Of a stretch of DNA of 41,067 nucleotides, positions 1-8,762 are shown piece by piece; the stretch's first letter is position 1; the number at the start of each line of letters is the position of its first letter. The position numbers and the translations under genes are program-made. The notes below the pieces were generated by a model that was not told the DNA's origin, ran no database searches, and saw only the letters and a program-made list of their open reading frames with translations. The stretch lies in contig JALEGM010000075.1 of NCBI GenBank assembly GCA_022763145.1, forward strand, positions 1 to 41,067, given 5' to 3'. The DNA comes from Aquisalinus sp. Lineage in GTDB: Bacteria; Pseudomonadota; Alphaproteobacteria; Caulobacterales; Parvularculaceae.

Positions 1-1
1 G

Positions 2-1513
2 GATTTTGCATTCTATCGTGCGTATGTAGCACCAGACGGAACAGCGTCTGATTTTGCAGAAGAAAATTTTCCGTTTACACCTTACCATCACTTGAAAGTT
101 TCTGCTGCAGGGTTGGATGACGGCGACTTTGTTATGGCAGCGGGCTATCCAGGCAGCACCTCAAGATATGCACGCACGATCGAAGTGAAGAACACATTCG
201 ATTGGTTTTACCCCACTTATGTCGACATCATCGATGGCTGGATTAATACAATTGAAGACGCTTCCCCTGAGGGTAGTGATGCACGGATTAAATATGAATC
301 GCGCATTGCCGGCTTGAATAACGTCTTGAAAAACTTCAAAGGTCAGATAGATGGCGCTCTGCGGGTCGGGCTCGTGCAACGACGCGAAGCACGCGAAGCT
401 GAACTGAATGAGTGGATCAGCGCAGATGCGTCACGGGCATCATACGCCGACGCTATCGCACAAGTTGATGATCTTTCAGCAGAAAGTGCGCGTGAGGCCC
501 AGAGAAACTTCTGGTATAATAACGCAACGCGTCCCCAACTTCTGGGCGTGGCACAACGGCTTTATCGCCTGTCAAAGGAGCGGCAAAAACCTGACGCTGA
601 GCGTGAACGCGGCTTCCAGGAACGCGACATGACCTTCTTCCGTCAAAGCCTGGAAGCAATAGAGCGGCGATATGATGCAGACGTTGATAAAGCAGAATGG
701 CTCTTCTTTCTTGATCTCTATCAGAAGGCGCCAGTCGAGTTGCGCAGCGCAGCTCTGGACGCAGCACTCACCCTGGACGCAAATACTGAGTTAAGCGACC
801 TGCCATCCAAACTTGCGCCTTTTTATGCGAATACAACGCTTGGAGATAAGGACGTACGCCTCGCACTTATGACAGCAACGCCTGAAGAGCTGGAAGCAAG
901 TGACGATCCTTTCATCGCACTCGCTATCGCTCTCGATGAAACAGAACTTGTGCAGGAAGAGAGCGCGAAAGACCGTGACGGTCGTCAGGCTCTTTTGCGT
1001 CCTCAATATATGCAGGCGATTATCGACTGGCAGCGCTCAAATGGCACAGTTGCCTATCCTGACGCCAATTCCACACTACGCGTCACGTATGGCAATGTTC
1101 TTGGCGGGTCGCCCGAGGATGGCCTGATCTATGAACCCTTCACGCGCCTCGAAGGTATTGTCGCGAAGGATACAGGGGTCGAGCCTTTCAATTCACCCCA
1201 GCGACAGCTGGATTTGATAGAAGCAGGCGACTACGGCAAGTATGAGTTGCGCAGTATTGGTTCAGTACCTGTCAATTTCCTGTCTGATCTCGATAGTACT
1301 GGCGGTAACTCCGGCTCGGCAACCTTGAACAGCCGAGGTCAACTGGTCGGCCTCCTGTTTGACGGTACCATCGAGAGTGTGAACTCCGATTGGGATTTTG
1401 ACCCACGCACCACCAGAACCATTCATGTTGACACACGCTACATGTTATGGGTTATGGAAAAAGTTGATAATGCTGGTGTACTGATCGAGGAAATGGATAT
1501 CGTACGCAATTAG
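2..1513 (+). CDS. S46 family peptidase (dipeptidyl-peptidase 7/11-like), C-terminal part, truncated at the window start
   Basis: Frame is open from base 2 (DFAFYRAYVAPDG...). C-terminal catalytic-serine signature SDLDSTGGNSGSATLNSRGQLVGLLFDGTIESVNSDW is typical of S46 peptidases. Confidence 0.9.
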   Translation, partial: DFAFYRAYVAPDGTASDFAEENFPFTPYHHLKVSAAGLDDGDFVMAAGYPGSTSRYARTIEVKNTFDWFYPTYVDIIDGWINTIEDASPEGSDARIKYESRIAGLNNVLKNFKGQIDGALRVGLVQRREAREAELNEWISADASRASYADAIAQVDDLSAESAREAQRNFWYNNATRPQLLGVAQRLYRLSKERQKPDAERERGFQERDMTFFRQSLEAIERRYDADVDKAEWLFFLDLYQKAPVELRSAALDAALTLDANTELSDLPSKLAPFYANTTLGDKDVRLALMTATPEELEASDDPFIALAIALDETELVQEESAKDRDGRQALLRPQYMQAIIDWQRSNGTVAYPDANSTLRVTYGNVLGGSPEDGLIYEPFTRLEGIVAKDTGVEPFNSPQRQLDLIEAGDYGKYELRSIGSVPVNFLSDLDSTGGNSGSATLNSRGQLVGLLFDGTIESVNSDWDFDPRTTRTIHVDTRYMLWVMEKVDNAGVLIEEMDIVRN

Positions 1514-1524
1514 AAAACGACTTC

Positions 1525-1542
1525 CAGAAGCATATGCTTCTG
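1525..1542. terminator. 18-bp perfect palindrome 12 bp after the S46 peptidase stop; possible hairpin
   Basis: CAGAAGCATATGCTTCTG is a perfect inverted repeat between two convergent genes. No clear T-run. Confidence 0.4.
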
Positions 1543-1577
1543 ACCCATTTGCGCTGAGCCAATGCGGCGGTTTGCCC

Positions 1578-2366
1578 TCAACCGTTCGTGATTGGATCAG
1601 CAGCGACAACATAGTTTTTACAGGTGCGTAACGCCCCTTCAGCCTTGATAATGTCGCGCGCTTCAGCGCGTAATGCTTCCCCTCGGCCGTGCAGCGCCTG
1701 CACCAACGCAGTGTCTGGCAGCGCCTCCAGACCATGCAAAGCAATATCGACCTGAGCGTTGATAAATAACTCTTTATACTGACTGGTAAAATGTTTGACG
1801 GCCGTCACGGCAAAGCCGGCACGTTTTAATTGATCCACAACCCAGGGCGATGGGTATTCGCGATACGGCATCCCCCCTTTCAACAGAACGCATGCGTCAC
1901 GAAACCGGCCAACGTCCCAAACCAGCTGCCCCGCCCTGGAGTCCGGGCGCCCCGTTGGCACATAAGGCTCTATCCCCGTCACATAAAGGGTCGTACGCGT
2001 TAAAGGCCTCAAGCGTTTGAACAGATAGGACTGAAAATACGGCGCGAAGCCTTCAATGGCACCGAGCAGATAATCCGCGAGGACAGTGTCGTACACATCG
2101 CCTTCCAGAAGCTTCGGATCGACCCAATTCCCCAGCACCACCCGATCCTGCGGCCGCAGCGCCGATCCAGCCGTCTGGCGCACTTGTTCAACAAAGTGCG
2201 GTGCACCGGTCACCGCCGTCCAGCGCTCAGTTGCAAGGCCGGTCACCCAGCTGACCGACTTAACCCCTGTCCCCGCATCCAGCAGAGCTCCCCAGGGGCG
2301 CTCCCCCTGCAATGTTTCAATATGACGATAGAGTTTTGAGTGCTTCTTGGCCTTGGCTGTAGACAT
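1578..2366 (-). CDS. Class I SAM-dependent methyltransferase-like protein
   Basis: Glycine-rich motif LLDAGTGVKSVSWV near the N-terminus and overall class I MTase-like layout. Start chosen at MSTAKAK (ORF track begins at 2393). Confidence 0.6.
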   Translation of the reverse strand: MSTAKAKKHSKLYRHIETLQGERPWGALLDAGTGVKSVSWVTGLATERWTAVTGAPHFVEQVRQTAGSALRPQDRVVLGNWVDPKLLEGDVYDTVLADYLLGAIEGFAPYFQSYLFKRLRPLTRTTLYVTGIEPYVPTGRPDSRAGQLVWDVGRFRDACVLLKGGMPYREYPSPWVVDQLKRAGFAVTAVKHFTSQYKELFINAQVDIALHGLEALPDTALVQALHGRGEALRAEARDIIKAEGALRTCKNYVVAADPITNG

Positions 2367-2422
2367 CTGAAACCTTTCACAGGGCGCTTCCACTTCTTCC
2401 TATCACAAGAAATCAAACCCCT

Positions 2423-2494
2423 AAAACTTATGCCCCCCTCTTGTGGCTGCGTATCATGCTGTCCCCTTGAAGAAACAAGACAGGAGACATCAGC
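2423..2494 (+). repeat. Direct repeat copy 1 (~72 bp) of the leader of the gene at 5466
   Basis: aaaacttatgcccccctcttgtggctgcgtatcatgctgtccccttgaagaaacaagacaggagacatcagc matches 5393-5465 with three C/T or A/G substitutions plus small changes in the G/C run. Confidence 0.9.
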
Positions 2495-2651
2495 TGTCAG
2501 CGACAGACGTTTGAGACCTAACCTTTAAGATGCACCGGGCAACATAAATATCTATGAATTGGATAAAAGAAAACTCAAAAGTCAACTCTAGAAATCTAAC
2601 ATGTTTAGGCACATACAACTTATAAGAGCAAAGTACGGAGAGAGATCAAAA

Positions 2652-5276
2652 ATGACCAATTCAACACCAGTTGCTATAAAAGACGTTATCATCGCGGGCG
2701 AAGATGATGATATACTGCTGGTTAACTTGCTTGATAATGACATAGAAGAAGATGCAGATGATAATCTGACTGTTGTCAGCGTTAATGGTGACACTTCACT
2801 GATTGGAAGTGACTTCATACTAGCGACCGGACCACTTGCGGGCACCTTAATAAGGCTTGATGGTAATGGGCAATTGTCAGTCAACTTAAATGGTCAGTTT
2901 AATGACCTTGATTTGCATGAGTCACTAGAAGACAATCTGGAATATACAATTACAGATGGAGTAAAGCTGACCTCCCCAGCATTTTCTGATGGTTTGAGCG
3001 TCACTACACTAGATGGAAATAATGGCTTCTCAATAAGTGGTATTAGCAATAACGACTTCTCTGGGGCTGATATTTCAGCGGCTGGCGATCTTAATGCAGA
3101 TGGTATAGTCGATTATTTAGTCGGCGCACCGCGAACAGGCGAAGGGACAAATGTTTCTGGTTCTGTTTATGTTATATTCGGCCGTGAAGGAAGTTATCAG
3201 TCCACACTGGAATTATCTGAGCTGGATTCAAGTATCGGTTTTGCAATAAATGGAATTGATCAAAGTCCGACATCAGATCAAACTGGCAGCAATATATCTT
3301 CCGCCGGTGACATTAATGGTGACGGTATCGCTGATATCATCATCGGCGCACCGAGGGCAACAGTGAATGGTAAAGTGAATGCTGGACAAGCATTCGTGGT
3401 ATTCGGTAGCAGTACAGGCTTTAACTCAGATTTAGAGCTATCTTCCTTGGATGGTACAAATGGCTTTAGAGTAGAAGGCTTAGACCAAGGGGACTTACTT
3501 GGCTCATCTGTAAGTAGCTTGGGGGATGTCAACGACGATGGCGTGGACGACTTTGTAATCGGTGCACCTCAGGCAGATTCAAATGGAAGTCTTGCTGGTG
3601 AAGTATATATTATTTATGGGAGCACTGGTGGCTTTAGCGCCAATCTCAGGCTTGATCTTCTCAATGAGAATACAGGATTAACGATAACGGGGAGCCAGTC
3701 TGGCGAAAGATTCGGCACTACCTCTAGCGACGCCGGTGATGTAAACAACGACGGCATAGCAGATATCATTATTGGAACTAGCGCTACAGGTGAAGACTTT
3801 AATCCCGAAGATGCGGTAGAAGCCTACGTGATATTCGGCAACAGCGCTGGCATTGCTAGCGATCTTGAGCTCTCGAATTTAGACGGATCGAATGGTTTTA
3901 TCCTTGACACCACGGAAGACCGAAGCGTCAACAAAGTATCGTCAATTGGTGACTTCAATGGCGACGGGATAGACGACTTCATTATAGGCAGACAACGTGA
4001 AAGTACTAATCAAAATGAGGCTGGGGTCTCATACATAATCTTTGGCTCCTCGGACGGTTTCGATAGGACAATTTCTCTTCCATCCCTAAACGGATCGAAT
4101 GGTTTCGCTATAACTGGTATAAATGAGAACGACTATAGCGGATCTGACGTAAGCAACTTAGGCGATGTAAACGGAGATGGCTTGGATGACCTGATAATCG
4201 GTGCTCGTTACGCCACACCTCAAGGCATTATGACAGGGGCTGCGTATGTATTATTCGGCTCGGCTGAGGGGTTCTCTTCGACTTTTTCGTTATCTGATAT
4301 CAATGGTTTCAATGGTTTTGTCATCCAAGGCGCTGTTGAAGGTAACTTGTTTGGTAATGATGTCTCAGCGGCAGGCGATATAAATAATGACGGGTTTGCT
4401 GATATTATCATTGGAGCCGCACGTGCGGCTCCAGGTAATCGTAACGACGCAGGTCAATCTTACATAATCTTTGGCTCCGAGAATATTTCACAAGAATTCA
4501 GTACTGCTACTATTAGCATTACCGTTTTGGGCTCTAATGACATCGATCTTATCGGCACATTTCGAGCAGAGACAATCGAGGGGGGAGACCAGAGCGAAAA
4601 TATTTTTGGCCGAGGGGGAAATGATGTTCTCAGAGGAAATGAGGGTAACGACCTTATTTCCGGTGATGCTGGCCGAGATACTATATTTGGCGGTGATGGA
4701 AAAGATGAACTGATTGGTGGTGACGGCGGTGACACGATATTTGGTGAGGCTGGTAACGATAATATATCAGGCCGACGCGGTAGTGATAATATTTTTGCCG
4801 GAGAAGGTAATGATTTTGTTGCAGGCCGAGGCCTGGCAGATGTCATTTTCGGTGGCGAAGGTAATGATAAACTACGCGGGAATGGTGGCAATGACAGGCT
4901 TCACGGTGACGCCGGGGATGATTACCTTATTGGTGGCCAGGGCAATGATATACTTTTTGGAGGTGATGGAGACGATATACTGGATGGTAGGTCCGGCAAC
5001 GATACACTCTCTGGTGGCTCTGGCAGAGATACAATTTCCAGTAAGGGGGGCAATGACATAATCATTTTTGAAACTGGTCATGAGTCTGTAACCGTGACGG
5101 ATTTTCGAGATGACCAAGATACGCTTGATTTATCATCCTACGGATTTCTGGATGTCAGTGAAGCGATAGCTTTGATGGAGGAGCAAACCAGCGCAGTCGT
5201 GTTCACCACTAATGGGGATACCCTTATATTAGAGGGAATTACAATTATTCAACTGCAAGACGATATAATTGTCTAA
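2652..5276 (+). CDS. Secreted calcium-binding protein: N-terminal cadherin/VCBS-like region, seven FG-GAP repeats (beta-propeller), C-terminal RTX nonapeptide repeats; probable T1SS substrate
   Basis: Seven D-x-N-x-DG-x-x-D-x-x-(V/I)GA blades (DLNADGIVDYLVGAP, DINGDGIADIIIGAP, DVNDDGVDDFVIGAP and so on), then GGxGxDxhx repeats. RBS-like ggagagagatc precedes ATG 2652. Confidence 0.9.
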   Translation: MTNSTPVAIKDVIIAGEDDDILLVNLLDNDIEEDADDNLTVVSVNGDTSLIGSDFILATGPLAGTLIRLDGNGQLSVNLNGQFNDLDLHESLEDNLEYTITDGVKLTSPAFSDGLSVTTLDGNNGFSISGISNNDFSGADISAAGDLNADGIVDYLVGAPRTGEGTNVSGSVYVIFGREGSYQSTLELSELDSSIGFAINGIDQSPTSDQTGSNISSAGDINGDGIADIIIGAPRATVNGKVNAGQAFVVFGSSTGFNSDLELSSLDGTNGFRVEGLDQGDLLGSSVSSLGDVNDDGVDDFVIGAPQADSNGSLAGEVYIIYGSTGGFSANLRLDLLNENTGLTITGSQSGERFGTTSSDAGDVNNDGIADIIIGTSATGEDFNPEDAVEAYVIFGNSAGIASDLELSNLDGSNGFILDTTEDRSVNKVSSIGDFNGDGIDDFIIGRQRESTNQNEAGVSYIIFGSSDGFDRTISLPSLNGSNGFAITGINENDYSGSDVSNLGDVNGDGLDDLIIGARYATPQGIMTGAAYVLFGSAEGFSSTFSLSDINGFNGFVIQGAVEGNLFGNDVSAAGDINNDGFADIIIGAARAAPGNRNDAGQSYIIFGSENISQEFSTATISITVLGSNDIDLIGTFRAETIEGGDQSENIFGRGGNDVLRGNEGNDLISGDAGRDTIFGGDGKDELIGGDGGDTIFGEAGNDNISGRRGSDNIFAGEGNDFVAGRGLADVIFGGEGNDKLRGNGGNDRLHGDAGDDYLIGGQGNDILFGGDGDDILDGRSGNDTLSGGSGRDTISSKGGNDIIIFETGHESVTVTDFRDDQDTLDLSSYGFLDVSEAIALMEEQTSAVVFTTNGDTLILEGITIIQLQDDIIV
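4573..5070 (+). repeat. RTX (GGxGxDxUx) nonapeptide-encoding tandem repeat region
   Basis: Translation RGGNDVLRGNEGNDLISGDAGRDTIFGGDGKDELIGGDGGDTIFGEAGNDNISG... Confidence 0.9.
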
Positions 5277-5321
5277 AAACAGATCAACTCGCACGCAAAG
5301 CGCAATCCGCCATATGCGCGC

Positions 5322-5370
5322 CTTCGGCGCTAATTAAATTTGTCCACCTGAATTTAATTAGCGCCTGAAG
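5322..5370. repeat. Long imperfect inverted repeat (19/20-nt arms, 10-nt loop) downstream of the RTX gene
   Basis: cttcggcgctaattaaatt-tgtccacctg-aatttaattagcgcctgaag; arms pair with a single bulged base. Confidence 0.85.
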
Positions 5371-5392
5371 CCTGCCACTCTTGCGCACCAAA

Positions 5393-5465
5393 AAAACTTA
5401 TGGGCCCCCTCTTGTGGCCGCGTATCATGCCGTCCCCTTGAAGAAACAGGACAGGAGACATCAGC
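5393..5465 (+). repeat. Direct repeat copy 2 (~73 bp), the intact leader/RBS of the gene at 5466
   Basis: aaaacttatgggccccctcttgtggccgcgtatcatgccgtccccttgaagaaacaggacaggagacatcagc, followed directly by ATG 5466; AGGAG RBS inside. Confidence 0.9.
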
Positions 5466-6011
5466 ATGTATGACGCAGATATTGCACCCACTGAGGGTGC
5501 GGCAGAACCGTTTGATGCAAGCCCGTATAACGCGCCGTACCCGGCGGATGAAGAGACGCGGCCCTGGCGGCAACGCAACCTTGCAGCCGAGACAGATCGG
5601 GAGAATTACATCTCCTGCAGTGATCCGCTGCGCTCCATGCGCGAGGCGACCGGCCACACCCTCAGCCGCATTGAATATAGCGAATTGATGCTGGACCGTC
5701 TCTCGCGTCAGGTCATGGGTCTGTGCAGCGAGCAGCTGTTGCTGGAAGAGAAACTGGTCAAACAGGTGCTCGATAAAACGCGCATGACCACCAGCATCAT
5801 CCGTGGCTACCAACACCTGTTCACTATGCGCGAGGAACTGATGACGCGCTGTCAGATGTTGCATGAACGCGATGAAGCGGCAGGCGCGACATTCGACAGA
5901 TTGCAGGCCGCCAGAGAGGCCGAACGGATCACCCCGGCAGAAGACCCGCAGGCGGAAGAAAAAATACTGAAACCGTGGACGATACTGCTAAAGCCGAGTT
6001 TGCCAGCCTGA
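5466..6011 (+). CDS. Hypothetical protein (acidic, helical); possibly frameshifted from the following ORF
   Basis: ATG with RBS caggagacatcagc; coherent translation MYDADIAPTEG...AEEK. Confidence 0.6.
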   Translation: MYDADIAPTEGAAEPFDASPYNAPYPADEETRPWRQRNLAAETDRENYISCSDPLRSMREATGHTLSRIEYSELMLDRLSRQVMGLCSEQLLLEEKLVKQVLDKTRMTTSIIRGYQHLFTMREELMTRCQMLHERDEAAGATFDRLQAAREAERITPAEDPQAEEKILKPWTILLKPSLPA

Positions 6012-6265
6012 TGGCAGCAGAGCTGGAAGCGATGGACGCAGAGGTTACACATGACGCGCCGCCTGCCGAGGAACCAGCGTATGACGCAACCTGTGCGCCC
6101 TCTGACAGCACCGGCCCTGACATTAACGGCATAGAGCTTCTGCTCGCCCGCGAAAATCTGCCGCCAAAAGCACGCACCACGTTGAAATCCCTGCGTGCCG
6201 CCCTTCACCAGACCGGGACCCTGAAAAAGTCGGCATTGGAAAAGGGAGCGCGCAGCACGCCATAG
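5975..6265 (+). CDS. Hypothetical protein or the C-terminal part of the preceding gene
   Basis: Overlapping frame, GTG start only, no obvious RBS; acidic composition continues that of the upstream ORF. Confidence 0.4.
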   Translation: MDDTAKAEFASLMAAELEAMDAEVTHDAPPAEEPAYDATCAPSDSTGPDINGIELLLARENLPPKARTTLKSLRAALHQTGTLKKSALEKGARSTP

Positions 6266-6311
6266 CGACAACAACTGACGCCTGCTATAGTGAGAAAAAA
6301 TGGAGCGAGAC

Positions 6312-6887
6312 ATGAACCATCTGCCGCTTATCGCAGGACTCATCATCTTCCTTGGTGTACACCGTATTCCGGCAGCGCCAACCTTTCGAGCCAGCCTGAT
6401 CGAGCGTTTCGGCGCAGGGGGGTATAAGGGCCTCTTTTCCCTGGCCTCTGCCCTCGGGCTCGGGCTGTTTGTCTGGGGCTTTGGCCTCGCCCGGCAGGAT
6501 CCCGTATTGCTCTACACACCGCCCCCGGTTTTCACGAACGTCACGGCTGCGCTGATGATCCCGGTCTTCATCCTGCTTTTTGCCTATGGCTTGCCAGGGC
6601 GCATCGCCGCCGCTGTGAAGCACCCGATGCTGCTGGCCATCAAGATCTGGGCCCTTGCGCACCTGCTTTCGAATGGTTTCGTCCATGAAGTTCTGTTCTT
6701 TGGCAGCTTTCTGGGTTGGGCCGTCTTTGATCGGATCTCTTTGAAAAAAAGAGGCGTCGCTGGTGCCACTACGGGTAGCGCGCCCCTGCGCAATGATCTC
6801 ATTGTAGTATTTGGCGGCCTCGGCGCCTATGTCGTATTCGTACTCTGGCTGCATCAGATCGTGACGGGCGTGCCGGCCATATACTGA
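6312..6887 (+). CDS. NnrU family integral membrane protein
   Basis: MNHLPLIAGLIIFLGVHRIPAAPTFRASLIERFGAGGYKGLFSLASALGLGLFVWGFG..., KHPMLLAIKIWALAHLLSNG: NnrU hallmark. Upstream ATG at 6300 is also possible. Confidence 0.85.
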   Translation: MNHLPLIAGLIIFLGVHRIPAAPTFRASLIERFGAGGYKGLFSLASALGLGLFVWGFGLARQDPVLLYTPPPVFTNVTAALMIPVFILLFAYGLPGRIAAAVKHPMLLAIKIWALAHLLSNGFVHEVLFFGSFLGWAVFDRISLKKRGVAGATTGSAPLRNDLIVVFGGLGAYVVFVLWLHQIVTGVPAIY

Positions 6888-6895
6888 GCATCAGG

Positions 6896-7597
6896 ATGCA
6901 CAGTTTTCGCGATCAGTTCACAGCAATTGTCATCGGCGCCTCCGGTGGCATTGGGCAGGCTGTCTACGCGGCGCTGAAAAAAAATCCGCGCTGCGGCGAG
7001 GTCATCGCCCTCTCGCGCAGCAGCACGCCACCGCTAGACCTGACAGATGAGATCAGCATCGCTAATGCCGCAGCAGACATGAAAAAAAATCTCGGCGCCA
7101 TAGATCTGGTCTTTGTGGCCAGCGGCATTCTTGCCCCGGCAGGCAAGGGCCCGGAAAAAACCATCCGCCATATCGAGCAGGCCGACATGTCCACAGTCTT
7201 TGCGGTGAACGCCATTGGGCCAGCGCTCATTGCACGTCACTTCGCGCCGCTGCTGGTGCGTGACAGCAAGTCGGTCTTCGCCTTCCTGTCTGCCCGTGTC
7301 GGCTCCATCGGCGATAATCAGCTCGGCGGCTGGATATCCTACCGTGCCTCCAAGGCGGCCCTCAATCAGATCATCCGCACAGCATCCGTGGAGATCGCCC
7401 GCACCCGAAAACAATCTGTGTGCCTGGCGCTACATCCGGGTACAGTGGATACGAAACTCAGCAGTGACTACACAACCGAGTACGAGAAGTTCACACCTCA
7501 GCAGTGCGCAGAGAAACTTTTGAGTGTCATAGAAAACAAAAAGCCGCCAGAGAGCGGCGGCTTCTTTGATTACGCCGGTAAGGCGATTGATTGGTAG
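6896..7597 (+). CDS. SDR family NAD(P)-dependent oxidoreductase (C-factor/CsgA-like)
   Basis: GASGGIGQAVYAAL cofactor motif; YRASKAALN catalytic YxxxK; ALHPGTVDT. Confidence 0.85.
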   Translation: MHSFRDQFTAIVIGASGGIGQAVYAALKKNPRCGEVIALSRSSTPPLDLTDEISIANAAADMKKNLGAIDLVFVASGILAPAGKGPEKTIRHIEQADMSTVFAVNAIGPALIARHFAPLLVRDSKSVFAFLSARVGSIGDNQLGGWISYRASKAALNQIIRTASVEIARTRKQSVCLALHPGTVDTKLSSDYTTEYEKFTPQQCAEKLLSVIENKKPPESGGFFDYAGKAIDW

Positions 7598-7607
7598 GCT
7601 GTTGACG

Positions 7608-8762
7608 TCAGGCGACTTCTGCCACCTGGCTCTCAACACGCGGCAACGTCATGACGACACTCGTGCCCGCCGCCTCGCTGGAGGTGATATCAATCGTGCC
7701 ATGGTTCGCCTTGGCTACAGTTGAAACCAGCGCGAGACCAAGGCCGATGCCTTCATGTTCGCGTGACAGTGAACTGTCGCCCTGACGAAACGGTTCACAC
7801 ACATCGTTGAGAACTTCCTGCGGGATACCAGCGCCAGTATCGGCCACACGCACCATAACGCAGTCAGCGCCGGTTTTGATCATGATGCTGATATGCCCGT
7901 TTGGACGATTGAACTTCACGGCGTTGCTCAACAGCTCACGCATCGCCAGCATAATCTCCGGCTGGTGCGCAAACACATCAACCCGGCGTCGGAGACTGTC
8001 GAGAGAAACCGTCAGGCGCTTGGCTTTCATGCGAGGCCGCATCGCGCTGATCTCCTGCTGCAGGCTTGCAATCAGATCAAAGCTGGCAGGTCTGGCATTC
8101 GCATCTTCGGAGCGCAACCGGGCAAACTCCAGCATCCTGTTGACCAGCAACAGCATGTCCTGGCCGCTTTCCCGGATTTGCGACAACAACGCGATGGACT
8201 CAGTTCCGTCGGCATTTACCTCAGGCTGCTCGCCTTCAAGAACATGCGCGAGGCCAATAATATGATTAAGCGGTGTTCTCAATTCATGGTTCATCATAGA
8301 GAGAAATGCATCGCGTGCAGTATCTGCGGAAACACTCTGCTCTGTATGAGGAGCAGCTTCCTCCGCCGCCTTCAGTTTGGCAAACTGGTAATCGCTCAGG
8401 GCATGGCTGATCGCTTCTTTGAGAACATCCGCTTCACAAGGCTTGCGCAGGAAGCGCATAACCTGCCCTTCATTCACAGCCGCAATCGCGGTCTCTTCGT
8501 CGGAGTTACCGGTCAACATGATACGACGAATGTCTGGCGCATCTGCTTTGACACGCTTCAACAATTCTATGCCGTTCATCTCCGGCATTTTCATGTCAGC
8601 GACAATAACGCCGATATCGTCATGCGCCGCAATCAGCTCAAGCGCCTGGGCACCACGTTCAGCCGTAATGATATTGAAGTCCATGGACATGCGACGACGC
8701 AAGCCCGCAAGCAATCTTGGTTCGTCGTCAACAAGAAGTATCTTCTCAGGCGGCATCGGCAT
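7608..8762 (-). CDS. Hybrid response regulator / histidine kinase (REC-HisKA-HATPase)
   Basis: REC: ILLVDDEPRLL...VIVADMKMPEMNG...LRKPC. HisKA: MMNHELRTPLNHIIG. HATPase: VADTGAGIPQEV, GIGLGLALV. Confidence 0.92.
   Translation of the reverse strand: MPMPPEKILLVDDEPRLLAGLRRRMSMDFNIITAERGAQALELIAAHDDIGVIVADMKMPEMNGIELLKRVKADAPDIRRIMLTGNSDEETAIAAVNEGQVMRFLRKPCEADVLKEAISHALSDYQFAKLKAAEEAAPHTEQSVSADTARDAFLSMMNHELRTPLNHIIGLAHVLEGEQPEVNADGTESIALLSQIRESGQDMLLLVNRMLEFARLRSEDANARPASFDLIASLQQEISAMRPRMKAKRLTVSLDSLRRRVDVFAHQPEIMLAMRELLSNAVKFNRPNGHISIMIKTGADCVMVRVADTGAGIPQEVLNDVCEPFRQGDSSLSREHEGIGLGLALVSTVAKANHGTIDITSSEAAGTSVVMTLPRVESQVAEVA

Noticed and set aside
1445-1744. 99-aa minus-strand ORF between the S46 peptidase and methyltransferase
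   Set aside because: Overlaps both confident genes in other frames, with no domain or RBS support.
4460-4891. 143-aa minus-strand ORF rich in Pro/Ser within the RTX region (and similar out-of-frame ORFs at 4471-5117)
   Set aside because: Periodic translation is simply the complement or alternative frame of the RTX nonapeptide repeats.
4573-5070. CRISPR-like or minisatellite repeats
   Set aside because: Period is ~27 bp but degenerate and in frame, encoding GGxGxDxUx; no constant repeat/variable spacer structure.
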